In this document: positions 53,538 to 61,071 of the stretch, one piece after another | Position numbering within the stretch: the first letter of the stretch is position 1 | Layout of the letters: each line of letters begins with the position of its first letter | Assembly (NCBI RefSeq): GCF_028622095.1 | Contig: NZ_CP115166.1 | Location: forward strand, 372,001 to 436,000 | DNA length: 64,000 nucleotides | Source of the DNA: Deinococcus aquaticus | GTDB lineage: Bacteria; Deinococcota; Deinococci; Deinococcales; Deinococcaceae | Reading direction: 5' to 3' | The notes under the pieces: model-generated | Databases searched by the model: none | What the model was told of the DNA's origin: nothing | The model's input: only the letters and a program-made list of their open reading frames with translations | Translations under genes and position numbers: made by a program

Positions 53538-53805
53538 TCACTTCAGGGTGGCGGCGGCGAACACCACACTGAACTGATCGCACCACAGATGATGGGTCAG
53601 GATGACTGGCTCGCTCAGTGGTCTGGACCCGCCGCGCAGCTTGAACGTACCGGTCACGTCGCCCATGACGGTCTGGCCGTCCACAGTCCGGACTCCTGAA
53701 GTTCCGCGGCGTGAACGACTCGTCCGGGAACTTCGTGGCGTCCAGGACCTGTGCACAGAAGGACCTGCGGTCTGCGCGGCCTGAAAGCGGACCGGGCGTC
53801 CGCGT
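53538..53805 (-). pseudogene. YceI-like secreted protein, frameshifted and truncated
   Basis: On the minus strand one frame reads RSFCAQVLDATKFPDESFTP, like the YceI SxDFxDVxKYPxxTF block. After a shift near 53695 the other frame continues VDGQTVMGDVTGTFKLRGGS and RPLSEPVILTHHLWCDQF to a stop at 53538. The two pieces together match the second half of a YceI-type lipid-binding protein. A single base change would join them. The N-terminal half is missing. Confidence 0.5.
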
Positions 53806-53901
53806 GACGGGGCGGGCAGGGGCCGCTGGTTGCATGAACGTCCCACTGCGGGGCGGCCGGTCAGATTGGTGTTGGACGGCGCGGGGCATCCTGAAGTTCA
53901 G

Positions 53902-54960
53902 ATGCCCAGTTCCAGGTTGCGCGTAGCGGATTCCATGACGGTGCTGTACCGCCTTGCCCAGGCGGTCCTGAGTAGTGACGATGAACTGGAGGTCCTGAAA
54001 CTGGTGGTGCAGGCGCCGGTGGACCTGCTGGGCGCGCACGGCGCCAGCGTGATCACGGTGGACGCAGGCGCCATCGGGCCGTACGTGCTGGCCGGGCAGG
54101 CGAACATGGACGGATTCACCAGCGAGGAATTCCACGAGGGCCTGAGCGGCTGGGTGTGCCGGACCGGGCAGGTAGCGCTGTCGTCACCGCACGAACCGGA
54201 CGCGCGGGAAAGCGCGCGGGTCCAGGCGCGCCGCGCGGGCGACCACTGCGGTCACATCGTGGTGCTGCCCCTGCAGGGCGGCTCGCAGGTGATCGGGACG
54301 CTGACGGTCATCACGGAGGCGGGCGGGGAGCCGTTTGACGAGGCGTCGCTGACGTGGTTCGAGGCGCTGGCGAACCTGGCGTCCGTGGTGCTGGTGCAGC
54401 GGCGCCTGCACGCGGAACTGGCCCGCCGGGCGCATCACGATGACCTGACGGGCCTGCCGAACCGGTCGCTGCTGCTCGACCGGCTGGGTCAGGCGCTGCT
54501 GCGACTGGAACGGCACGGCGGGTACTGCGGAGTGCTGTTCCTGGACCTGAACGGCTTCAAGGACGTGAACGACCGGTACGGGCACGGGGCCGGTGACGAG
54601 CTGCTGCGCGAGGTGGCGCGGCGGCTGGGCGGGTGCCTGCGCAGCTCGGATACGGCCGCGCGGTTCGGTGGGGACGAGTTCGTGGTGATGCTTCCCGACG
54701 TGAGGTCCGCCGAGGACGCGGGGCAGGTGGCCCTGCGGATCAGTGAGGCGCTGGCCGGGCCGGTCAGGGTGCAGCTTCCGGGCGGGGCGGAGCCGCACGT
54801 CACGGTGCAGGTGAGTGTATCGGTGGGTCTGGCGGTGGCGCCGCTGCACGGTCTGCACGCCGAGACGCTGTGCCGCGCGGCTGATCAGGCGATGTACCGG
54901 GCCAAACGCGACGGGCTGACCGTGCAGGTGGCGCCCGGCGAGGCCGCCGGGCCAGCCTGA
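53902..54960 (+). CDS. GAF-GGDEF diguanylate cyclase
   Basis: 352 residues from ATG 53902 (ATG 53935 is an alternative that begins MTVLYRLAQAVLSSDDELEV). A GAF domain (about 20-185: LVVQAPVDLLGAHGASVITV, EGLSGWVCRTGQVALSS) precedes a GGDEF domain: DDLTGLPNRSLL, FLDLNGFKDVNDRYGHGAGD, ARFGGDEF. RSSD five residues before the motif is a complete RxxD site. Soluble, no membrane segment. Expected to make c-di-GMP in response to a ligand or redox signal bound by GAF. Confidence 0.9.
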   Translation: MPSSRLRVADSMTVLYRLAQAVLSSDDELEVLKLVVQAPVDLLGAHGASVITVDAGAIGPYVLAGQANMDGFTSEEFHEGLSGWVCRTGQVALSSPHEPDARESARVQARRAGDHCGHIVVLPLQGGSQVIGTLTVITEAGGEPFDEASLTWFEALANLASVVLVQRRLHAELARRAHHDDLTGLPNRSLLLDRLGQALLRLERHGGYCGVLFLDLNGFKDVNDRYGHGAGDELLREVARRLGGCLRSSDTAARFGGDEFVVMLPDVRSAEDAGQVALRISEALAGPVRVQLPGGAEPHVTVQVSVSVGLAVAPLHGLHAETLCRAADQAMYRAKRDGLTVQVAPGEAAGPA

Positions 54961-55024
54961 ACGGCGCGGCCCTCATGAAGACTGGCGGGAAGCCTGGGGC
55001 TCACACAAGGAAACTGGCAGTGAT

Positions 55025-55038
55025 TTTATGCGCATAAA
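55025..55038. promoter_or_regulatory. 14-bp palindrome upstream of surface-protein operon
   Basis: TTTATGCGCATAAA is a perfect palindrome 158 bases before the first surface-protein start; a half-site-like GTGCATAAC follows at about 55061. AT-rich relative to its surroundings. Possible operator, no protein assigned. Confidence 0.45.
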
Positions 55039-55195
55039 CCACACATTCCCGCCCCAAACGGTGCATAACGTTCATGTGAGAACAGTGTAAGGAATGTGTC
55101 AGTACGGTAAAGGCATGGACCCGGTGCCGCCCAGCAGGGTGCAGCGCCCCTCACACCGGACACCGCCCACCACACACCGCCCCACCAGGAGACCC

Positions 55196-58015
55196 ATGAA
55201 ACACCGTTCATTGATGCTGGCCGCCTTCCTCGCCCTGGGCGTCGCCTCCGCCGCCGGCACCACCGCCGGCACGCAGATCACCAACCAGGCGAGCGCCGCC
55301 TACCGTGACGCCAGCGGCACCAAACTCGACGCGAACAGTAACCAGGTCAGCACGCTCGTCAAACAGGTCGCCGGCGTCACCATCAGCCCCGACGGCACGC
55401 CCGCCGCACCCGGCCAGCAGCAGCAGGCCGTTCCCGGCGCGGAAGTCGTGTTCCCCTACACCCTGACCAACACCGGCAACGGCCCCGACACCTTCAGCGT
55501 CGACACCGTCGTCGACTCCACGGTCACCAACACCGTCGCGCCCGCCACCCGCGTCGTGTACATCGACGCCAACGGCGACGGCATCCTGCAACCCGGTGAA
55601 CGCGTCGCCCTGCCGCAGGTGAACGGCAAGGTGCAGTTCCAGAACGTCATCGCGGACGCGCAGGTCAAGTTCTTCGTGGTTCTGCAGGTCCCGTCGAGCG
55701 CGACCAGCGTCAACAAGGTCATCATCCAGCCGACCGCCGTCAGCACCTTCGACGCCACCAAAACGGACGGCGTGACCAGCAGCACCAACTACGCGCAGGC
55801 GAACGTCGTGCAGGACGCCGTGCTCAGCGTCAGCAAGAGCGTCGTGTCCAGCACCACCGAAAGCAACGGTGACCTGACCGTCGTGTTCCGCATTCAGAGC
55901 ACCAACACCGGCACGCAGACCGCCACGAACGTCACGCTCGCCGACGACATCATCAGCGCCGCCAGCACCCTCCCCGCCGGCTCGGTCGTCAAGGCCGCCA
56001 GCGCCAGCGTCTCCCCCGCCACCGGCGTGGTCAGCTACCCCAACGACGACGCCGACAGCAACGCCAGCGACCAGGTCAGGGCCGTGTTCGCCAGCGTCGC
56101 CCCCGGTCAGAGCGTCCAGCTGAGCTTCACGGCGACCATCCCGGCCGCCGCCGCGCCCACCACCAGCCAGAGCCCCTACCGCAACGTCGCCACCGTGACG
56201 TACACCGGCTCGACCGGCACCGTCACCACCACCGCCTCCAACACCGCCGACGTGACCAAGGCCCCCACCGCCGCCGTCGCTATCGGCCCGAACGGCGACC
56301 CCCTCGGCGCGGCCGACCCCACCACCGGCGCCGTGTACACCAGCGCCGAGGGCCTGACCATCACGCCCGACAACACCGACAAACAGACCGTCGCGTCCCT
56401 GGCCGCCGGCAGCACCGTCACGTTCACGCAGACCGTCCGGAACACCGGCAACAGCACCGACACCTTCGACCTCACGGCCGCGCTGAACGACCTGCCCGCC
56501 GGCACCTCCGTCGAACTGCTGCGTGACGGCGTCTCCCTGACCGACACGGACGGCAGCGGCAAACCCGACAGCGGCCCCCTGGCCCCCGGCGAGAGCACCA
56601 ACATCCAGGTGCGCGTGCGCGTGCCCGCCCAGGCCGGCGCGGACGTCAACGGCGGCACGGTCGTCGTCACCGCCACCAGCAAGGTCAGCCCCACCAGGAC
56701 CGACGTCACCACCGACACCATCACGGCCGTCACGGCGCCCAGCGTGTCCCTCGGCAACACCAGCCCCAGCAACGGCGGCACGCCCGCCACGGTCGCGAAC
56801 ACCAACGTCCTGCCCGGCAACCAAGCCACCTTCACGGTGGAAGTCGGTAACAACGGCGCGCAGCCCGACAACTACAACCTCAGCGGGACCGTCACCTTCC
56901 CCACCAGCACGCCCACCGGCGCGACCACCACCACCGTGAACGTCGTCTACTACAAGGACCTGAACGGCGACGGCGTCCTCGACGCGAACGAACTCGCCGC
57001 CGGGCCCATCACCAACACCGGCACCATCCAGCCCGGCCAGGAAATCAAACTGATCGGCGTGGTGACCACGCCCACCACCGCCCTGCCCGGCACGGTCACC
57101 GTCACGCAGACCGCCAGCAGCCCCGTCACGAACACCACCGGGACTGACAACAACGACACCGTCACCGTGCTGCAGGTGTACGACATTGCCCTGACGCCCG
57201 ACCGCAGCGGCACCACCACCAGCCCCGGCACGGCCCTGTACCAGCACACCCTGCAGAACGACGGGAACACCTCGTTCAGCCCGGCCGACCTCACCTTCAC
57301 CAGCACGCCCAGCGGCGCCACCAGCGGCTGGACGTACCTGTACTCGCTGGACGGCACCACCTTCTTCTCCACGGTCGGCGCGGCGTTCAGTGACGCCTCC
57401 ACCCGCAACCTGCTGGGCACCACCAGCCCCGCCACGCTGGACCCGGGCGAGAAGGTCACGCTGTCCGTGAAGATCAACGTGCCCGCCGGCGCGCCCACTG
57501 AGAGCATCAACCAGCTCACCCTGACGGCCGCGACCACGCCCGCCAGCCCCGCCACCGGCGCGGTCTCCCGCGACCCTGGCAGCAACCCGGCCCGCGTGAC
57601 CGACACCACCCGCGTCGTGGGCGGCAAACTCGCCATCGACAAGACGGTCGACAACTGCGCCAACGACGTGACCTGCGCGGTCATCAAGAGCGGTGCGGAC
57701 GCCTTCCCCGGCGAGTACCTGCGCTACACCCTGGCCGCCCGCAACCTCTCCACCGACACCCTGACCGAAGTGGTCCTGCGTGACACGGTCCCCGCCAATA
57801 CCGTCCTGGCCGGCGTCAGCGGCCCCGCGCGCGGCTTCTACCGCATCTCCGGCGGCGCGTGGACGGCCGTGGCGACCGCGCCCGTCGCGCAGAACGCCGG
57901 CACCCTGATCGAGTTCGCGGTGGACACCGACGGCAACGGCAGCATCGACGCCACCGAGACCAGCCTCACCAGCGGCAGCAGCGTCACGTTCACCCTGACC
58001 GTCCGCGTCAACTGA
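55196..58015 (+). CDS. DUF11-type secreted surface protein 1
   Basis: 939-residue exported protein, signal peptide SLMLAAFLALGVASAAG. Built of repeated Ig-like/DUF11 beta domains, each with a variant of VVFPYTLTNTGNGPDTFSVD, VTFTQTVRNTGNSTDTFDLT or ATFTVEVGNNGAQPDNYNLS, some with YIDANGDGILQPGE or YYKDLNGDGVLDANEL (calcium-loop-like DxNxDG motifs). The last domain has two Cys (NCANDVTC) and the DUF11 ending GSSVTFTLTVRVN. ATG 55196 follows AGGAG. The N-terminal TQITNQASAAYRDASG block is repeated in the next protein. Probably part of the cell-surface layer. Confidence 0.85.
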   Translation: MKHRSLMLAAFLALGVASAAGTTAGTQITNQASAAYRDASGTKLDANSNQVSTLVKQVAGVTISPDGTPAAPGQQQQAVPGAEVVFPYTLTNTGNGPDTFSVDTVVDSTVTNTVAPATRVVYIDANGDGILQPGERVALPQVNGKVQFQNVIADAQVKFFVVLQVPSSATSVNKVIIQPTAVSTFDATKTDGVTSSTNYAQANVVQDAVLSVSKSVVSSTTESNGDLTVVFRIQSTNTGTQTATNVTLADDIISAASTLPAGSVVKAASASVSPATGVVSYPNDDADSNASDQVRAVFASVAPGQSVQLSFTATIPAAAAPTTSQSPYRNVATVTYTGSTGTVTTTASNTADVTKAPTAAVAIGPNGDPLGAADPTTGAVYTSAEGLTITPDNTDKQTVASLAAGSTVTFTQTVRNTGNSTDTFDLTAALNDLPAGTSVELLRDGVSLTDTDGSGKPDSGPLAPGESTNIQVRVRVPAQAGADVNGGTVVVTATSKVSPTRTDVTTDTITAVTAPSVSLGNTSPSNGGTPATVANTNVLPGNQATFTVEVGNNGAQPDNYNLSGTVTFPTSTPTGATTTTVNVVYYKDLNGDGVLDANELAAGPITNTGTIQPGQEIKLIGVVTTPTTALPGTVTVTQTASSPVTNTTGTDNNDTVTVLQVYDIALTPDRSGTTTSPGTALYQHTLQNDGNTSFSPADLTFTSTPSGATSGWTYLYSLDGTTFFSTVGAAFSDASTRNLLGTTSPATLDPGEKVTLSVKINVPAGAPTESINQLTLTAATTPASPATGAVSRDPGSNPARVTDTTRVVGGKLAIDKTVDNCANDVTCAVIKSGADAFPGEYLRYTLAARNLSTDTLTEVVLRDTVPANTVLAGVSGPARGFYRISGGAWTAVATAPVAQNAGTLIEFAVDTDGNGSIDATETSLTSGSSVTFTLTVRVN

Positions 58016-58054
58016 GCCGCCCCGACCTTAACCCCCGCCCCTGAGCTTCCTTCC

Positions 58055-58092
58055 GGCCCGCTCTCCGACCCCCTTTTTCAGGGGAGCGGGCC
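58055..58092 (+). terminator. Strong stem-loop after surface protein 1
   Basis: GGCCCGCTC and GAGCGGGCC form a 9-bp stem enclosing a second CCCC...GGGG pairing with a T-run in the loop. It suggests partial termination before the second surface gene. Confidence 0.75.
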
Positions 58093-58305
58093 TGCACCAC
58101 CCACACGGCCGTCCCTAACACCGGAACCACCCGTCACCAGCGGATTTTCAGCACAACCCTTTTTTCTGTTGCCCGCACACCTGCTGCCCCCCTTCCCGAA
58201 TCACCCGAGCGTCATCACCTGCCTCTTCCCGACAGCACCTTCCCGGTACCACCTTCCCAATCACACTTCCTCCGGCCTGCCGCCGGTCACCACTGGAGAA
58301 TCCGC

Positions 58306-61071
58306 TTGTTCCTCCCCGCACACGTCCCTGCCGCCCGCACCCTGCTGCCTGCCCTGCTGGCAGTGGCCGCGCTGCTGGGCCTGACCCTGCCGGGCGCGGC
58401 CCGCGCGGGCGGCACGCCGGCCGGCACGACCATCACCAACCAGGCCAGCGCCACCGCCGCCGGGGAGCTGTACCTCAGTCCGGCCGTGGATACCGTCGTG
58501 CGCGCCCAGTGCGCCGTGGCAGTCACGCCCGACGGAACGTCCGCGCAGCCGGCCTACCGGGTGGGCATCGCGCCCGGCGGGGAGAGCGTGCTGCCCTACC
58601 GGCTGGTGAACACCGGGAACGTGGACGACTCGTTCAGGCTCTCCTGGCAGGTCGCGCCCGGCAGTACGTTCACTCCCAGCGGCGCGCGCGTCGTGCGGGA
58701 CCTGAACGGCAACGGCGTGCCCGACAGTGGCGAGCCCGTCACGGACCGCGTGAGTCTGTCCGTGGACGCAAGCGCGGACCTGCTGCTGATCGTGCAGGCC
58801 CCGGCCGAGGCGACGGGAACGGCCTTCATGGGTCTGGTGGGTGGCTGCGTCAGCGCCAGCAGCAGCGTGCACGCCAGCGACAGCGGAAACGTCGCGGCGG
58901 TCCGGGTGAACGGCGGGGCGGAACTGCAGATCGAGAAGAGCTTCACGCCGCCGGCCGTCGCGCCCGGCGGCACCACACAGGTCACGGTGCGCGTGCGCAA
59001 TCTCGGGAACAAACCCAGCGAGGAAGTCGACGTGACCGACCCGCTCGGCACGCCCGCCCTGCGCGGCCTCAGCCTGCTGGGCGGCACGGTCGACGCGCCC
59101 ACCGGCCGCCTGGGCGCCCTCGCGGCCGGCAGCGACGTCGTCAACTGGCGCGTGCCGTCCCTGCTGCCGGGTCAGGTGGTCAGCCTGACCTTCCGCATGC
59201 AGGTCTCACCCGACGCGAACCCGGGCAGCCGCGTGAACGTCGCCACGCTCAGCGGCGGGGGCTTCAACCTGCAGGCCGAGGCGGCCGTGCAGGTCACGTC
59301 CCGTCCCGGCGTGAACCTCGGCCCGGCCGGGAACCCGGCCGCCCTGCCCGGCGGGGAAGGCAGCAGCGACGACCGGCAGGTCCGCCCGTTCACGGTGCTC
59401 GGGCAGCCCGGCTGCTTCATGCACGCCGTGCAGAACACCGGGAACGTCCCGGACCGCGTGACCCTGGACGGCACGTTCACGCTCGGGCAGGGCACCCTGA
59501 CCTGGCGGGACGCGCAGGGCGCGCCGCTCTCCCAGCCGCTGAACCTCACGCCCGGCGAGCAGCGGGACGTGCAGGTCTGCCTGAGCGTCAGCGCCGCCGG
59601 GAGCGACGGGGCGCGCGCGCTGCTCAGCGCCCACAGTGAAGCGGGCGCGCCCGTGAACCGCACCGAGGACACCGCGCCCCTGGTGGACCCCCGCGCGCCC
59701 GAACTCGTCAAGACCGTGACCCCGGCCGGCACGGTGCCCAGCGGCGCGGTGCTCACGTACACCCTGCGCGCGGGCAACCCCTACGGCGCGCCCCTGACGG
59801 ACGTGATCCTGCGCGACCCGCTGCCGGCGGGCCTGACGTTCCTGGACGCCTCGGACGGCGGCACGCTGGACGCCTTCACCCGCACTGTGGTGTGGCCGGC
59901 CCGGACCCTGGCCCCCGGTCAGACCCGCGAGGTCACGCTGCGCGTCCGCGTGAATGCCGACGTGCCGGACGACACCCGCCTGGACAACGTGTTCACCCTG
60001 GCGTCCTCGGAGCTGCCCAGCCCGGTCAGCAGCGCCGCCGCGCGGTCGCACGTGTACACCAGCGCCCTGCTGATCAGCAAGGCCGCCGCGCCCACCACCG
60101 TCACCACCGGGGACCGCGTGACCTTCACGGTGACGATCCGCAACGGCAGCCGCGTCTCGGACCTGTCGGGCGGCACGCTGCTCGACACGCCCCCCACCGG
60201 CCTGCAGTTCATTCCCGGCAGCGCCGCCGTGGACGGCGCGCCCACCGCCGATCCGGCCGCGCAGAGCGGCGGGGCGCTGCGGTGGACCGTCGGGGCGCTG
60301 CCCGCCGGGGCGACGCGCACCCTGACGTACGCCATGCGCGTCACGCCCCTGGCGGGCGAGTCGCTCGTGAACGTCGCCGTGGCGAACATGCAGGCCCCGC
60401 AGGGCGCGCAGATCGGCAGCGCCGAGGCCCGCGCCCGCGTGAAGGTCACGCCCGGCATCTTCACGGCCAGCGCCGAACTGAACGGGCAGGTGTTCACGGA
60501 CCGCAACCGCGACGGGCGCTTCACGCCGGACCTCGACACGCCGGTGCAGGGCGCGCGGATCCTGCTCGCCGGGGGCCGCTCGGCGCTGACCGATCAGGCG
60601 GGCCGGTACCACTTCGGGGCCGTGCCGCGCGGGCCGCAGGTGCTGCGCCTGGATCCCAGCAGCGTGCCCGGCGAGGCGCTGAGCGTCCCGCAGGACGGCG
60701 GCCTGAGCGGCACCCGCAACGTGGTCGTCCTCAACCTCACCAGCGTGGACTTCCCGCTCGCGCCGGTCGGCGGGGACGTGTACTCCGTGCGGGACACCAC
60801 GGTGCGCCGGGGTGACGTCACGCTGCGCAAAGAGGTCACGTGGCTCGGCGGCGCCCACTACCGCGTGCGCGTGACCGTCACCTCGCCCGCCGCGCTGTCC
60901 GGCCTGGAAGTCGCTGATCCCCTCCCGACCGGCGCGGTCCTGACAGACGGCCGCTCCGGTTTCACCGTAGACTTCCCGGGCGGCTCCATGACCAACGACT
61001 ACTCCTTTACTTTCAGCGGCACACCGGAACAGGCGGGAACGGATCCCTACCTGCGCTGGAGGCTGCCGTGA
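58306..61071 (+). CDS. DUF11-type secreted surface protein 2
   Basis: 921 residues from TTG 58306 (GGAG nine bases upstream). Signal peptide LLPALLAVAALLGLTLPG. Starts with GTTITNQASATAAG like protein 1, followed by several DUF11 domains (ELQIEKSFTPPAVAPGGTTQ, PELVKTVTPAGTVPSGAVLT, LLISKAAAPTTVTTGDRVTF). An SdrD-B-like domain (about 720-800) carries GQVFTDRNRDGRFTPDLDTP and AGRYHFGAVPRG. It ends with one more DUF11-like domain. Four-base overlap with the next gene (GTGA), so both are translated from one message. Likely anchored in or layered on the outer membrane. Confidence 0.85.
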   Translation: MFLPAHVPAARTLLPALLAVAALLGLTLPGAARAGGTPAGTTITNQASATAAGELYLSPAVDTVVRAQCAVAVTPDGTSAQPAYRVGIAPGGESVLPYRLVNTGNVDDSFRLSWQVAPGSTFTPSGARVVRDLNGNGVPDSGEPVTDRVSLSVDASADLLLIVQAPAEATGTAFMGLVGGCVSASSSVHASDSGNVAAVRVNGGAELQIEKSFTPPAVAPGGTTQVTVRVRNLGNKPSEEVDVTDPLGTPALRGLSLLGGTVDAPTGRLGALAAGSDVVNWRVPSLLPGQVVSLTFRMQVSPDANPGSRVNVATLSGGGFNLQAEAAVQVTSRPGVNLGPAGNPAALPGGEGSSDDRQVRPFTVLGQPGCFMHAVQNTGNVPDRVTLDGTFTLGQGTLTWRDAQGAPLSQPLNLTPGEQRDVQVCLSVSAAGSDGARALLSAHSEAGAPVNRTEDTAPLVDPRAPELVKTVTPAGTVPSGAVLTYTLRAGNPYGAPLTDVILRDPLPAGLTFLDASDGGTLDAFTRTVVWPARTLAPGQTREVTLRVRVNADVPDDTRLDNVFTLASSELPSPVSSAAARSHVYTSALLISKAAAPTTVTTGDRVTFTVTIRNGSRVSDLSGGTLLDTPPTGLQFIPGSAAVDGAPTADPAAQSGGALRWTVGALPAGATRTLTYAMRVTPLAGESLVNVAVANMQAPQGAQIGSAEARARVKVTPGIFTASAELNGQVFTDRNRDGRFTPDLDTPVQGARILLAGGRSALTDQAGRYHFGAVPRGPQVLRLDPSSVPGEALSVPQDGGLSGTRNVVVLNLTSVDFPLAPVGGDVYSVRDTTVRRGDVTLRKEVTWLGGAHYRVRVTVTSPAALSGLEVADPLPTGAVLTDGRSGFTVDFPGGSMTNDYSFTFSGTPEQAGTDPYLRWRLP

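Noticed and set aside
55208..57247. 679-residue open frame on the minus strand opposite surface protein 1
   Set aside because: Gly/Val/Asp-rich, no domains, no signals; it is the mirror of a Thr/Ala-rich gene in GC-rich DNA.
59206..60858. 550-residue minus-strand frame opposite surface protein 2
   Set aside because: Arg/Gly/Gln-rich shadow, no homology pattern.
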